DNA of 64,000 nucleotides from Bradyrhizobium sp. AUGA SZCCT0283 (GCF_018130385.1 NZ_JAFCLU010000001.1:434001-498000), one strand, 5' to 3'; numbered from the stretch's first letter, positions 1 through 10,978 are shown. The notes: a model not told the origin generated them from the letters alone. Numbers and translations are program-made.

Positions 1-245
1 GAGACGATCGCATCCGCAATCTCAATGATGCCTGGCTGCATGCCGGCGGCAATGTCATTGCGGTCGTGATCGAGCTTTACAACTGGTATTCGCGCTACAC
101 GGGCGGTACCTCGGCCATTATTCCGACGGGCCTGGCGCTGTCGTTCGTCGTGGTGCTGATCCTGCTCTTCACCGGCTGGAAAGGCTGGGAGATGGTCTAT
201 CGGGAGCACGTCGGCGTGTCCGATGTCGCCGATCTGCGTCGCTGA
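1..245 (+). CDS. DUF2231-like membrane protein, C-terminal fragment
   Basis: An open frame runs from the window edge (first whole codon at 3) to TGA at 243-245, so the 5' end lies outside. The visible 80 residues hold two hydrophobic stretches: residues about 17-28, and a strong membrane helix about 48-60 (ALSFVVVLILLFTGWKG). They end in a GWEMVYREHVGVSD-type tail, which resembles the end of the DUF2231 family of small four-helix inner-membrane proteins. Function is unknown. The family call rests only on the C-terminal pattern. Confidence 0.6.
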   Translation, partial: DDRIRNLNDAWLHAGGNVIAVVIELYNWYSRYTGGTSAIIPTGLALSFVVVLILLFTGWKGWEMVYREHVGVSDVADLRR

Positions 246-270
246 GTAATAGTTGTAGCCCGTAAGAGAT

Positions 271-357
271 GTAGCCCGGGTGGAGCCAGGCGTAACCCGG
301 GACTCTCTGTTCGCGGCGCCACCGTCCCCGATCGCGCTGCGCTCCATCCGGGCCACG
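271..357. repeat. Intergenic inverted repeat, 'GTAGCCCGG' family
   Basis: The left arm GTAGCCCGGGTGGAGC and the right arm GCTCCATCCGGGCCAC are imperfect complements around a spacer. A related copy is at 40461-40550. The element lies between convergent genes and could act as a bidirectional terminator. Confidence 0.7.
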
Positions 358-360
358 AAT

Positions 361-1101
361 TCAGCGAATCCACCCTGTCGCGAGCGCGGATGCGAACTCA
401 AGATCACCATTGCGGCGCGCCAGTGCCGCCATCGCATTGTTGTCGTAGGGCACATGGCGGAAGGTCACACGCCAGCTTCCCGATGTCAGATCGAGAATCG
501 CGTAACGCGCATCGGGCGTGCCCGCCTCTATCAGGTGTGGGAACGGAACGTTGTAGGAAAAGCCGGGAACGCCGACGCTACCGGGATTGACCACCAGGCG
601 TCCGTCGCCGAGTCGCACCGCGCGCGCGATGTGGGTATGGGCGCACAGAATCAGCGACTGCGAAATTCCCTCCGCTTCTTTCTCGATCGCCTCTAACGGA
701 GACATCCTGACCGAGCCATCGGGCGTCACTGTCTCCAACCAGTAGACATTGTCGTCGGCAGGTGTGGCGTGGCAGAGAAACACTTGGTCGCGAAATATCT
801 GCGTTGATGGCACCGTGCGCAACCAATCGAGATGCCCGGCGTCGAGTTGCGCATGCGCGGGCCGGTCCCATGATCCCATCTTCTCCGGCGGCCGATCGAT
901 TAGCCAGCGATCATGATTGCCGAGCACATGAACAGCATCGAGCGCCATCAGCGCGTCGATGGTTCGCCGCGCGTCGAGCGGGCCGCTCGCCATGTCGCCG
1001 AGATTGACGATGTCGTTGATTCCCTGTGCGCGGATGTCGGCCAGCACGGCTTCCAGCGCGAGATAGTTTCCGTGCACATCGGCAATGGCGGCAAAACGCA
1101 T
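361..1101 (-). CDS. Calcineurin-like metallophosphoesterase family protein
   Basis: Predicted cytosolic metal-dependent phosphoesterase of about 246 residues. The metallophosphatase signature is complete from the start: DVHGN (residues 8-12), GDM (about 34-36), GNHDR (about 61-65), then CHATP and CAHTH, which supply the later metal-binding histidines. The chosen ATG (1099-1101) gives a protein that begins directly with the first beta strand (MRFAAIADVHGN). An upstream in-frame codon at 1143 would only add 14 unconserved residues. Family members hydrolyse phosphodiesters or phosphomonoesters (YfcE and ApaH relatives), and the substrate cannot be read from the sequence. It lies 277 bp downstream of folC on the same strand, so it is probably transcribed separately. 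Confidence 0.85.
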   Translation of the reverse strand: MRFAAIADVHGNYLALEAVLADIRAQGINDIVNLGDMASGPLDARRTIDALMALDAVHVLGNHDRWLIDRPPEKMGSWDRPAHAQLDAGHLDWLRTVPSTQIFRDQVFLCHATPADDNVYWLETVTPDGSVRMSPLEAIEKEAEGISQSLILCAHTHIARAVRLGDGRLVVNPGSVGVPGFSYNVPFPHLIEAGTPDARYAILDLTSGSWRVTFRHVPYDNNAMAALARRNGDLEFASALATGWIR

Positions 1102-1378
1102 GTTAATTCTCAATTCCAGCTTTCGACAGGTGACGTCATACAACCTGCAAGATCGATGCTATGACGATCTACCTCATTTGGGTGAAGCCGGCCCGCAACA
1201 TCCTCCTTTGGTTATAGGGTGGAACCCGGGTTCCGACTCGCAGTTCGCAGGCGTCTTGGCTAATCTTTACGAAGACCGGGGCTGGAGAATTCATAAGCAA
1301 TCGATATTTCTTCCCGGGCGGCCGCTGGAAGCAATTTCAGCGGCCATTTAATTTTCTTCGGACTAATTTTCTTCCGCA

Positions 1379-2719
1379 CTATCCCGGCGGCGTGCCGTTG
1401 ATATCGAGCACATGGCCGGCGAGATAGAGCGAGCCGGTGATCAGGATGCGCGGCGGCACTTCGTAAGCCAGCCGCGACAGCGCATGTAGCGCGGCTTCGA
1501 CGCTTGCAGCATTTTCCACGCGCATGCCGAGCGCGCGCGCCGCATCCGCCAGCCGGTCCGGCGGCATCGCATTGTCGCGGCCGGGAATCGCCACCGCCAT
1601 GATGTGGCGCGTCAACCCGGCGAAATTGGCGAGGAACGCGCCCGCATCCTTGTTCGCCATCATGCCCGCGATCACCACCAGCGGGCGCGACACCCGCTCT
1701 TCGAGATCGCCGAGCGCCGCTGCCGTGACGCGGCCGCCTTCCGCATTGTGTCCGCCATCGAGCCAGATCTCGCACCCCTTCGGCCCCTGATCGACCAGCG
1801 CGCCCGCGACCAGCCGCTGCATCCGCGCCGGCCATTCGGCACCAACGATGCCGGCCTCGAACGCCGGCATTCCGATTTTGAACGCCTCGATCGCGCGCAA
1901 CGTCGCGATGGCGAGACCGGCGTTATCGAATTGATGCCGCCCGAACAGTTTTGGTGCCGCAAGATCCATCAGGCCGCGCTCGTCCTGATAGACCAGCCGC
2001 CCGCACTCGACACCGGCATGCCATTGCTGTCCCGCCGCATGCATCGGCGCGCGCATGCGCTTCGCCGCCGCCTCGATCACCGACATGGCCTCCGGTGCCT
2101 GCTCGGCGCAAATCAACGGCGCGCCGCGCTTGATGATGGCGGCCTTCTCACCCGCGATCGCAGTCAGCGTGCTGCCGAGGAATTCCGTGTGATCCATGCT
2201 GACCGGCGTGAGGACCGTTGCGATCGGCCTGTCGACGACGTTGGTGGCGTCGAGCCGGCCGCCAAGACCGGTTTCCAGCAGCACGACATCGGCCTCATGC
2301 TCCGCGAACAGGCAAAACGCCGCCGCGGTCTCCATCTCGAAAATCGTGATCGGCTCGCCGGCATTGACCTGCTCGCAATGCTCCAGCACCCGGCGCAACT
2401 CGGCATCATCAACCAGCCGGCCGCCGCCCTTCTCGCCGAGGCGATAGCATTCGTTGATCCGCACCAGATAGGGCGAAGTGTAGACGTGGACGCGCAGCCC
2501 TGCGGCTTCGAGGATCGCGCGCAGATAAGCGATGGTCGAACCCTTGCCATTGGTGCCCGCGATATGGATCACCGGCGGCAACAGGGCTTCCGGATGATCG
2601 AGCCGCTCTATCAGGCGGTGCATGCGATCGAGGCTGAGATCGATGCGCTTCGGGTGCAAGGCAGACAGCCGCGCGATCAATTCACCGAGCGGTTGGGATT
2701 TGGCGGCAGGCAGGTTCAC
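1379..2719 (-). CDS. folC: Bifunctional folylpolyglutamate synthase/dihydrofolate synthase
   Basis: Cytosolic Mur-ligase-type enzyme that joins L-glutamate to dihydropteroate and extends folate polyglutamate tails. The ATP-binding loop GTNGKGS lies about 55 residues in, followed by the TSPYL segment and a [15 protein letters not shown] motif typical of FolC. The C-terminal third carries the DGGHN motif of the ligase domain. The GTG start at 2717-2719 overlaps the accD stop as GTGA, giving 446 residues, close to the usual 420-450. The longer in-frame extension runs back into accD and is not conserved. It is translationally coupled to accD, continuing the trpFBA-accD-folC order usual in Hyphomicrobiales. 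Confidence 0.95.
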   Translation of the reverse strand: MNLPAAKSQPLGELIARLSALHPKRIDLSLDRMHRLIERLDHPEALLPPVIHIAGTNGKGSTIAYLRAILEAAGLRVHVYTSPYLVRINECYRLGEKGGGRLVDDAELRRVLEHCEQVNAGEPITIFEMETAAAFCLFAEHEADVVLLETGLGGRLDATNVVDRPIATVLTPVSMDHTEFLGSTLTAIAGEKAAIIKRGAPLICAEQAPEAMSVIEAAAKRMRAPMHAAGQQWHAGVECGRLVYQDERGLMDLAAPKLFGRHQFDNAGLAIATLRAIEAFKIGMPAFEAGIVGAEWPARMQRLVAGALVDQGPKGCEIWLDGGHNAEGGRVTAAALGDLEERVSRPLVVIAGMMANKDAGAFLANFAGLTRHIMAVAIPGRDNAMPPDRLADAARALGMRVENAASVEAALHALSRLAYEVPPRILITGSLYLAGHVLDINGTPPG

Positions 2720-3657
2720 GCGTGGGGCGCAGCCGGCGCGGCTTCCGGCGCCGAGACGATCTGGGCCGGGTCCGTGACCTGCGGCGCAGGCTTTGAAGCG
2801 ACGTCGAGCGCCGGGGATTTGGTCAAGAGCCGGCACAGCCGCGCCAGCGTCGGGCGCATCTCGTGGCGATGCACGACCATGTCGATCATGCCGTGATCGA
2901 GCAGATATTCGGCGCGCTGGAATCCTTCCGGCAGTTTCTCGCGGATGGTCTGCTCGATCACGCGCGCGCCGGCGAAGCCGATCAGCGCGCCGGGCTCGGC
3001 AATCTGCACATCGCCCAGCATGGCGTAAGACGCGGTGACGCCGCCGGTGGTCGGATTGGTCAGCACCACGATGTAGGGCAGCTTCGCTTCCCGCAGCATC
3101 TGCACGCCGACGGTGGTGCGCGGCATCTGCATCAGCGACAGGATGCCTTCCTGCATGCGCGCGCCGCCCGAGGCCGCGAACATGATAAACGGCGACTTCT
3201 TCTCCACCGCAAGTTCAAGCCCGCGCACGATCGCCTCGCCCGCAGCCATGCCGAGCGAACCGCCCATGAAATCGAAATCCTGCACCGCGACAACGACGCC
3301 GGCACCCTCTAACTTGCCGTAGCCGACCTTGATGGCGTCGTTCAGCCCGGTCTTGGCGCGCGCGTCCTTGATGCGGTCGACATATTTGCGCTCGTCGCGA
3401 AACTTGAGCGGATCGGCCGTCACTTCCGGCAGCGCGATGTCGTACCAGGTCTCGTTGTCGAAGATCGACTTCAGCCGCGCCACCGCGCCCATGCGCATGT
3501 GGTAGTTCGAGCCGGGAATGACGAACTGGTTGGCCTCGACGTCCTTGTAGAACACGAGCTGCCCGGAATCCGGGCACTTGATCCACAAATTCTCCGGCGT
3601 CTCGCGGCGCAGGATGTTGCGGATTTTTGGCCGGACGACATTGGTGAGCCAATTCAT
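2716..3657 (-). CDS. accD: Acetyl-CoA carboxylase carboxyltransferase subunit beta
   Basis: Beta subunit of the carboxyltransferase half of acetyl-CoA carboxylase, which commits acetyl-CoA to fatty acid synthesis with AccA, AccB and AccC. The crotonase-like core is well preserved: [37 protein letters not shown] and [11 protein letters not shown], within 313 residues (E. coli has 304). The N-terminal region that is a four-cysteine zinc ribbon in E. coli keeps only one cysteine here (IKCPDSG), so the metal site looks lost. The C-terminal 25 residues are Ala/Pro-rich and variable. trpA lies 83 bp upstream on the same strand. Confidence 0.95.
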   Translation of the reverse strand: MNWLTNVVRPKIRNILRRETPENLWIKCPDSGQLVFYKDVEANQFVIPGSNYHMRMGAVARLKSIFDNETWYDIALPEVTADPLKFRDERKYVDRIKDARAKTGLNDAIKVGYGKLEGAGVVVAVQDFDFMGGSLGMAAGEAIVRGLELAVEKKSPFIMFAASGGARMQEGILSLMQMPRTTVGVQMLREAKLPYIVVLTNPTTGGVTASYAMLGDVQIAEPGALIGFAGARVIEQTIREKLPEGFQRAEYLLDHGMIDMVVHRHEMRPTLARLCRLLTKSPALDVASKPAPQVTDPAQIVSAPEAAPAAPHA

Positions 3658-3740
3658 GGTTCGCTCCGAAATGCGGTTAACGCATCAACTGATTCATATG
3701 GCGATCCGGACCTAGCCCGGCAAGCCGCCGCAATTGTGGC

Positions 3741-4573
3741 CTATTCCGCAGCCTGTTTCGCTCCCCGCACGCCCTGCGCCAGCGCGGTTACCAGATCGGC
3801 AACGGCGCCGACGGTTTTCGGGGTCGCGCGGCCCTCGCTATCGAGGCTGGCGCGGAGCGCATCGACCAGCGCGGTGCCGACCACGGCGCCATTGGCATTC
3901 TCGGCGATCGCCCGCGCCGCATCCGGCGTGCGGATGCCGAAGCCGACGCAAACCGGCAATTTGGTGTGCCGCTTGATGCGGGCGACGGCTTCGCCGACCG
4001 CATTGGAATCGGCGCTGGCGCTGCCGGTGATGCCGGTAATGGAGACGTAGTAGACAAAGCCCGACGTGTTCGCGAGCACCGCCGGCAGGCGCTTGTCGTC
4101 GGTGGTCGGCGTCGCCAGGCGGATGAAATTGAGCCCCGCCTTCATCGCCGGGATGCAAAGCTCGGTGTCCTCTTCCGGCGGCAGGTCGACGATGATCAGG
4201 CCGTCGACGCCCGCGCTCTTGGCATCGGCAAGGAACTTGTCGACGCCATAGATGTAGATCGGATTGTAGTAGCCCATCAGCACCAGCGGCGTGGCATTGT
4301 CATCCTTGCGGAAGCCGCGGACCATCTCCAGCGTCTTCTTCAGGGTCATGCCGGCCTTCAGCGCGCGCAGGCCCGCCGCCTGGATCGACGGCCCGTCGGC
4401 CATCGGATCGGTAAAGGGCATGCCGATCTCGATGATATCGGCGCCGGCCTTCGGCAGTGCCTTGATGATGTCGAGCGACGTTTTGGGATCGGGATCGCCG
4501 GCCATCAAAAAGGTGACAAACGCCGAGCGGCCCTGCTTGGCGAGGTCGGCAAATCTTGCGTCGATACGGGTGG

Positions 4574-4577
<4 letters not shown>
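3741..4577 (-). CDS. trpA: Tryptophan synthase subunit alpha
   Basis: Cleaves indole-3-glycerol phosphate to indole and glyceraldehyde 3-phosphate, with indole channelled to TrpB. This TIM barrel of 278 residues keeps the catalytic pair Glu50 (DIIEIGMPF) and Asp61 (DPMADGPS), equivalent to Glu49 and Asp60 of the Salmonella enzyme. The phosphate-binding VGFGIRTP loop follows near the C-terminus. Translation starts at GTG (4575-4577), overlapping the trpB stop by four bases (GTGA), so the two subunits are coupled for 1:1 synthesis. Confidence 0.97.
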
Positions 4578-5787
<1,210 letters not shown>

Positions 5788-5791
<4 letters not shown>

Positions 5792-6447
5792 CGGACCATC
5801 AATTCTTCAGTGGCGCGCGCGGCGCGAATGAAATGGCGGATCATCTCGGGATCCTTGACACCGGGCGCGCTTTCCACGCCGGAAGACACATCGACGCCGC
5901 CGGCGCGGGTGACGCGGACCGCCTCCGCGACGTTGTCGGCGGAAAGCCCGCCCGAGACCATGAAGGGCAGCTGGAGATCGAGCTTTTCCAAAACGTGCCA
6001 GTCGAACACGGCCCCTAACCCGCCGGGGCGGGTGGCGCCCTTGGGCGCGCGGGCGTCGAACAGGATGCGGTCGGCGACGCTGGCATAGCCCGGCAGCACG
6101 GCGAGATCGGCCGACGTCTCCACCGCAATTACCTTCATGACCGGAAGTGCGAACTTCGCCTTGATGTCGCGTACGCGCGCAATGGTTTCCTTGCCGTGCA
6201 ATTGCAGGAGATCCGGCCGCAGCGTCTCGACGATGTTTTCAAGCGTCGCGTCGTCGGCATCGACGGTCAGCGCCACCTTGGCGGCGCGGCCCTTGGCCTG
6301 CCTGCCGAGTTCCCGCGCGGTCTCGAGGCTGAGATGGCGCGGCGACGGGGAGAAGAACACGAAGCCCACCATGTCGGCGCCCGCCTCGAGCGCTGTGTCG
6401 AGCGTCTCGCGCGTGGACAGGCCGCAAATTTTGACGAGCAGGGGCAT
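5788..6447 (-). CDS. trpF: Phosphoribosylanthranilate isomerase
   Basis: Catalyses the Amadori rearrangement of N-(5'-phosphoribosyl)anthranilate in tryptophan synthesis. A single-domain TIM barrel of 219 residues. It starts VKICGLS with the catalytic cysteine at Cys8, has the LLQLHGKE strand, the [15 protein letters not shown] stretch near the active site, and the C-terminal phosphate loop [14 protein letters not shown]. It is first in the trpFBA run. The LapA-domain gene is 76 bp upstream on the same strand, so the promoter may lie there or further upstream. Confidence 0.97.
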
Positions 6448-6523
6448 GGTCTCTCAGGGGCGGATCCAGCGCCGCCAGGGCTAATTGAAACAGGCAAATT
6501 GGAACAAGCTGACGGGGCGGGTT

Positions 6524-6922
6524 CTACAACGTCGCGCCCTGCTTGTCTCGCCCTGTGGCCCCATAGATCCCGTACCGGGACGGCGCCGGAAGGCGCTGCT
6601 GATCGGCCCGGGAAACCGCCGCCGCAGCCCGCAAATCGGCCGTCTCCGCCCTCGCCCGGCGGGCATCCGCCTCATGCTGGCGCGCCGCGCGGCGCCAGTG
6701 GCGCTGGCGGAACCAGGTCGCCATGCCGCCTGCCGCTACCCCCAGAATGGCCACCGCAATGATCACGGCAAACAGCGGCATCGACACCGCGATCACCGGA
6801 TCGGTCGAATTGAAGGGATCGAACGACACCGTCACGAAATGGCGGTTGGCGACCGCAAAGACGATGAAGATGAGTCCTAAGGGAATGACGACCAGCGCCG
6901 TGAAAAACTTTCGCATGACCAT
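6524..6922 (-). CDS. LapA-domain (DUF1049) inner-membrane protein
   Basis: Protein of 132 residues with two hydrophobic helices, about 6-26 (FFTALVVIPLGLIFIVFAVA) and 45-67 (AVSMPLFAVIIAVAILGVAAGG). A basic coiled-coil tail rich in Arg, Ala and Glu follows (about 72-110). This is the layout of the LapA domain, whose E. coli members affect lipopolysaccharide assembly through LpxC turnover. The link to LPS in this species is inference. Methionines at residues 1 and 3 are both possible starts. It lies between ihfB and trpF. Confidence 0.8.
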   Translation of the reverse strand: MVMRKFFTALVVIPLGLIFIVFAVANRHFVTVSFDPFNSTDPVIAVSMPLFAVIIAVAILGVAAGGMATWFRQRHWRRAARQHEADARRARAETADLRAAAAVSRADQQRLPAPSRYGIYGATGRDKQGATL

Positions 6923-7004
6923 CTCTCGTAGTGATGGAGAACGGCAGGCACGAAACCCTGCAACACGGCTACATCTCGTTAAACCCGAAGAGTCATTTAT
7001 TTGC

Positions 7005-7048
7005 GCGTTTTCTTTACGCGAACCGGGTCCACTTCGCTTGAAAACGCT
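7005..7048. repeat. Intergenic palindrome, 'GCGTTTTC...GAAAACGC' family
   Basis: Eight-base inverted arms GCGTTTTC and GAAAACGC enclose a conserved centre (acgcgaaccgggtccacttcg). A second copy at 60363-60407 differs at only a few positions. It starts 4 bases past the ihfB stop and may be its terminator or an RNA-stabilising hairpin. Confidence 0.75.
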
Positions 7049-7052
7049 ATGA

Positions 7053-7358
7053 TTAGGCGCCGGCCTCGGGCGAGCCGTTCTCGCGGTTCAGCCGCTCGCG
7101 CATTTCCTTGCCGGTCTTGAAGAACGGCACGCTCTTCTGGTCGACCGGCACATGCGCGCCGGTGCGCGGATTGCGCCCCGCGCGCGCCGGGCGATGCTTG
7201 ACCGAGAAAGCGCCGAAGCCGCGCAGCTCGACACGGTCGCCGCGCGCCAAGGCTGCCACGATCTCATCAAGGATTGCGTTCACAATGTTCTCCACATCCC
7301 GCTGATAGAGGTGCGGGTTGTGCTCGGCGATGCGCTGAACAAGTTCGGATTTGATCAT
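7053..7358 (-). CDS. ihfB: Integration host factor subunit beta
   Basis: Small DNA-bending protein that pairs with IhfA, used in sigma-54 activation, recombination and nucleoid organisation. The 101 residues show the HU/IHF fold: helical [17 protein letters not shown], the [13 protein letters not shown] beta segment, and the GRNPRTG motif with the intercalating proline. The beta-subunit identity rests on the N-terminal sequence and the location downstream of rpsA and sppA. It is read leftward, with a hairpin repeat just after the stop. Confidence 0.93.
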   Translation of the reverse strand: MIKSELVQRIAEHNPHLYQRDVENIVNAILDEIVAALARGDRVELRGFGAFSVKHRPARAGRNPRTGAHVPVDQKSVPFFKTGKEMRERLNRENGSPEAGA

Positions 7359-7529
7359 CGAAGTTGGGATCCGGGATCGTGCGGATATCCATTTCCGTGA
7401 AAATGCCTTGCACTGTCAAGACGCTAAATCACTTTTGAGCAACGCGAAATGGCGTGACAAGCGGTCCGAAGGGGGTATGTGACGACACCCGCAGTGCGGG
7501 AGAATGTGGCGAAGAGCAGCCGGTGCGGC

Positions 7530-8510
7530 TCAGTTTGGCGCCGCGGGGCGCCACAACGCCAGCATGCCGTCGAGCGAGAGCTGATCGACCGCCTGAGCGA
7601 CACCGCCCTGCTCGATCTGGCGCGCAATGGAACTCAAACCGAGCGCATCGAACGTGATCGAAGCCGCCGTTCGCAGGAACGTCAGGTCGCCGAATCGCGG
7701 AGTCAGCTTGTAGTCGCGCACCGGCAGATCGCTTTTGATCTTCTTTTCGGCAACCAGCCATGCGACGGCGGCCTTTTCGTCGCCGAGCTGATCGACCAGC
7801 TTCAGTTCCACCGCCTGGCGGCCGGTGAAGACCCGTCCGTCCGCGACCTTTTCCAGCAGCGCATCATCCATGCCGCGCCGCTCCTTCACCAGGCCGCGGA
7901 ACCAGGCATAGGAATCCTTCACCAGCGCGTCGAGCGCGGCGCGCGCCTCCGGGCTGGTCGGCTCGAAACCGTTGGGCGCAGCCTTCAACGGCGAGGATTT
8001 CACTTCCTCGACCTTGACGCCCACGGTCTTCAACAGCTCGGTGAAATTCGGAAATTGAAACAGCACGCCGATCGAACCGACCAGCGAGCTCTGGCGCGCG
8101 ACGATATGATCGGCGGCGATCGCCGTGATGTAACCGCCCGACGCGGCCAGCCCCTCGACCACCACCACCAGCGGCTTCTTGGCCTTCAGGCGCACCAGGG
8201 AGTCGTAGAGCTGCTCGGAGCCGGCCGTGGTGCCGCCCGGCGAATTGATGTGGATGATGACAGCGGCGTGGCTCGATTTCTCCAGCCGCTCCAGCGCCTC
8301 GACCCGTTGCTGGTCGCTGCGGATCAGCCCTTCGATGTTGACGCGCGCGATCGAGCCCGATGCCACCAGCGCAGACGGCCCGCTCGTCGTCGCGATCGCG
8401 CCCACGGTGACGATCGCCGCGATGGCAATCAGGCCAGCCGCGACGCGCCAGAAGGTCAGCTTGCGGCGGATCCTGCGGCGATCGACGATCACGTCCGAAT
8501 CGAGCGACAT
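7530..8510 (-). CDS. sppA: Signal peptide peptidase SppA, short form
   Basis: Inner-membrane serine protease that degrades cleaved signal peptides. The basic N-terminus is followed by one transmembrane helix at about residues 21-41, placing the protease domain outside the cytoplasm. The catalytic pair is Ser124 (LAASGGY) and Lys176 (SSPLKAA). Their spacing of 52 equals the Ser147/Lys199 spacing of Bacillus SppA, so this is the single-domain form, not the duplicated E. coli form. Length is 326 residues. It lies between rpsA and ihfB, 278 bp after rpsA with a strong terminator between, so it needs its own promoter. Confidence 0.93.
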   Translation of the reverse strand: MSLDSDVIVDRRRIRRKLTFWRVAAGLIAIAAIVTVGAIATTSGPSALVASGSIARVNIEGLIRSDQQRVEALERLEKSSHAAVIIHINSPGGTTAGSEQLYDSLVRLKAKKPLVVVVEGLAASGGYITAIAADHIVARQSSLVGSIGVLFQFPNFTELLKTVGVKVEEVKSSPLKAAPNGFEPTSPEARAALDALVKDSYAWFRGLVKERRGMDDALLEKVADGRVFTGRQAVELKLVDQLGDEKAAVAWLVAEKKIKSDLPVRDYKLTPRFGDLTFLRTAASITFDALGLSSIARQIEQGGVAQAVDQLSLDGMLALWRPAAPN

Positions 8511-8630
8511 CGAAATTCTCCTGAAATAATCGGCGCGTTTTGCACTCGCAGCGCTAGCGAAGCGTTATCTGATTACATCAATTGCGATGCAATATGAAGA
8601 AAGCAAGGCCCCGGGAGCACGCCTTACGGT

Positions 8631-8715
8631 CGTCATGGCCGGGCTTGACCCGGGCATCCACGTCTTTGGCGCGAAAAGCGAGACGTGGATGCCCGCAACA
8701 AGCGGGGCATGATGG
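8631..8715. repeat. Intergenic inverted repeat, 'GTCATGGCCGGG' family
   Basis: The left arm (GTCATGGCCGGGCTTGACCC, then gggcatccacgtc) is mirrored by the right arm gacgtggatgcccgcaacaagcggggcatgatgg. The same element recurs at 41939-42057 and, degenerate, at 38704-38825. It sits between the rpsA terminator and sppA. Confidence 0.75.
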
Positions 8716-8731
8716 AGAAAGTCTTACAGTC

Positions 8732-8760
8732 AAAAAAAGGCCCCGGTCGAAACCGGGGCC
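8732..8760 (-). terminator. Rho-independent terminator of rpsA
   Basis: On the minus strand a GGCCCCGGTTTCGACCGGGGCC hairpin (stem of nine GC-rich pairs, 8739-8760) is followed by seven T residues (8732-8738). It lies 28 bp past the rpsA stop. Confidence 0.9.
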
Positions 8761-8788
8761 TGATGTCGCAGACAGATAGACTGAAAGC

Positions 8789-10489
8789 TTACTTGTCGCG
8801 GTTCTTGAGCGCGGTGCCGAGAATATCGCCGAGCGTCGCTCCCGAATCCGAGGAGCCGTACTGCGCGATGGCTTCCTTCTCTTCAGCGACTTCCAGCGCC
8901 TTGATCGAGACCTGCACCTTGCGGGCCTTCTTGTCGAACTGGATTACGCGGGCATCGACCTTCTCGCCGACGGCGAACCGTTCGGCGCGCTGATCGTTGC
9001 GGTCACGGGCGAGCTCGGAGCGCTTGATGAAGGTGGTGAAGTCGGTGCCCGAGATCTTCACCTCGATGCCGGCTTCCTTCACTTCGAGCACTTCGCAGGT
9101 CACAACCGCGCCCTTCTTGACGTCGCCCGGCTCGGCGAAGGGATCGCCTTCGAGCTGCTTGACGCCGAGCGAGATGCGCTCCTTTTCGACATCGACGTCG
9201 AGCACCACGGCCTTGACCATGTCGCCCTTCTTGAAGTTGTCGATGACCTGCTCGCCCGGAAGCTTCCAGTCGAGGTCGGACAGATGCACCATGCCGTCGA
9301 CGTCGCCGTCGAGACCGAGGAACAGACCGAACTCGGTCTTGTTCTTGACCTCGCCTTCGACGGTCGAACCGACCGGGAACTTCTCGACGAAGACTTCCCA
9401 GGGATTGCGCATGGTCTGCTTGAGGCCGAGCGAGATGCGGCGCTTGACCGAATCGACTTCCAGGACCTGCACTTCGACTTCCTGCGAGGTCGAAACGATC
9501 TTGCCGGGGTGCATGTTCTTCTTGGTCCACGACATTTCCGAGACGTGGATCAGGCCTTCGATGCCCGGCTCCAGTTCGACGAACGCGCCGTAGTCGGTGA
9601 TGTTGGTGACGCGGCCGGTGAAGCGCGCGTTCAGCGGGTACTTCGCCTCGATGCCCTGCCACGGATCGTCCAGCAACTGCTTCATGCCGAGCGAAATGCG
9701 GTGGGTCTCGTGGTTGATCTTGATGATCTTGACCTTCACGGTCTGGCCGATGGTGAGCACCTCGGTCGGGTGATTGACCCGGCGCCAGGCGATATCGGTG
9801 ACGTGGAGCAGGCCGTCGATGCCGCCGAGATCAACGAACGCACCGTAATCGGTGATGTTCTTGACCACGCCGTCGATGACCTGACCCTCTTCGAGGTTCT
9901 GCACCAGCTCCTGGCGCTGCTCGGCGCGGGTCTCTTCGAGAACCGTGCGGCGCGACACCACGATGTTGCCGCGGCGGCGGTCCATCTTGAGGATCTGGAA
10001 CGGCTGCGAGTTGTTCATCAGCGGCGCGACGTCGCGGATCGGGCGGATATCGACCTGCGAGCGCGGCAGGAAGGCAACAGCGCCGTCGAGGTCGACGGTG
10101 AAGCCGCCCTTGACCTGGTTGAAGATGACGCCGTGAACCTTCTCATTGTTGTTGAAGGCCTTCTCGAGCTTGCCCCAGCTTTCCTCGCGACGCGCCTTGT
10201 CGCGCGACAGCACGGCTTCGCCGAGCGCATTTTCGATCCGGTCGAGGAACACCTCGACTTCGTCGCCAACCTTGAGATCGCTTTCGCGGCCGGGGCCGGC
10301 GAATTCGCGCAGCGCGACGCGGCCCTCGGTCTTCAGGCCGACGTCGATGACGGCCATGTCCTTTTCAATTGCAACTACCTTGCCCTTGATGACGGAGCTT
10401 TCCTGCAGATTGCCGCCGGCGAAGGACTCGTCCAGCATCGCAGCGAAATCGTCACGGGTAGGATTATAAGAAGCAGCAGTCGAAGCCAT
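8789..10489 (-). CDS. rpsA: 30S ribosomal protein S1
   Basis: The largest small-subunit protein, binding mRNA leaders and helping translation initiation on structured messages. At 566 residues it compares with 557 in E. coli. Six S1 (OB-fold) repeats follow each other. The central ones carry the canonical ITDYGAFVDLGG...GLLHVTDIAW and ITDYGAFVELEPG...GLIHVSEMSW motifs, with the weaker first two repeats at the N-terminus as usual. The C-terminus is Ala/Glu/Ser-rich. It lies downstream of cmk, the common cmk-rpsA order, but a 739-bp gap separates them. Its own promoter and an autoregulatory leader are likely upstream of 10489. Confidence 0.98.
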   Translation of the reverse strand: MASTAASYNPTRDDFAAMLDESFAGGNLQESSVIKGKVVAIEKDMAVIDVGLKTEGRVALREFAGPGRESDLKVGDEVEVFLDRIENALGEAVLSRDKARREESWGKLEKAFNNNEKVHGVIFNQVKGGFTVDLDGAVAFLPRSQVDIRPIRDVAPLMNNSQPFQILKMDRRRGNIVVSRRTVLEETRAEQRQELVQNLEEGQVIDGVVKNITDYGAFVDLGGIDGLLHVTDIAWRRVNHPTEVLTIGQTVKVKIIKINHETHRISLGMKQLLDDPWQGIEAKYPLNARFTGRVTNITDYGAFVELEPGIEGLIHVSEMSWTKKNMHPGKIVSTSQEVEVQVLEVDSVKRRISLGLKQTMRNPWEVFVEKFPVGSTVEGEVKNKTEFGLFLGLDGDVDGMVHLSDLDWKLPGEQVIDNFKKGDMVKAVVLDVDVEKERISLGVKQLEGDPFAEPGDVKKGAVVTCEVLEVKEAGIEVKISGTDFTTFIKRSELARDRNDQRAERFAVGEKVDARVIQFDKKARKVQVSIKALEVAEEKEAIAQYGSSDSGATLGDILGTALKNRDK

Positions 10490-10978
10490 TTGTTCTCCAG
10501 ATGCGGGTATTGCCGGCCATTCGGGTTAAAGGGCGCATCGCGCGTGAAGTGTCAGGGTCCGCAAATCCTGACGACCGCGTTTGCGGGAGTTCGCAAAAGC
10601 GGGCCGGCAGTATGCCTGCACGTTCGATACGTTTGATTTTATCCGGAGCCTGAAACGAGCGTATCGACTTCAAGAACCTGGAGCGGACTTTCCTCCAATG
10701 ACGGCGGGGGTTCAAACCTCCAGCCGGCCCGCTCGGACAGCCCTGATCTCATCGATGGCGGCCCGGATGGGCGTGGATATAGCCCCAAGGGCCATTTTCG
10801 GCAAGCCGGAAATGCCCGATTTACGGGCCTTTAAGGCTGACAGACGCTAACCATGGGCCCGCGCTATCAACGCTTTGTTGACCGCCCGACGCGAAAGGCC
10901 CGCAGCCCCCGGCGAGATGGAACCCGGCCTTAAACGCCGCCCGACACGATGGCGCCGTTCAAGAACAGGGGTACCCGC
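10490..10978. other. Long gap upstream of rpsA without a convincing gene
   Basis: About 490 bases between rpsA (leftward) and the small secreted ORF (rightward). Open frames on both strands here lack recognisable domains or good ribosome sites. The only structure I see is an 8-base inverted repeat TCGATACG/CGTATCGA (10624-10631 and 10660-10667). It is about 135-180 bp upstream of the rpsA start and is a candidate leader or operator element for rpsA. Confidence 0.5.

Noticed and set aside
1604..2896. Long rightward open frame (430 codons) opposite folC and accD
   Set aside because: It is antisense to two well-conserved genes and its translation is Arg/His-rich low complexity, as expected for GC-rich shadow frames.
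9284..10636. Rightward open frame of 450 codons opposite rpsA
   Set aside because: Shadow of the S1 repeats; no domain and no ribosome site.
10581..10850. 89-codon rightward frame upstream of rpsA
   Set aside because: No ribosome site, no hydrophobic or domain pattern; it probably lies over the rpsA leader.
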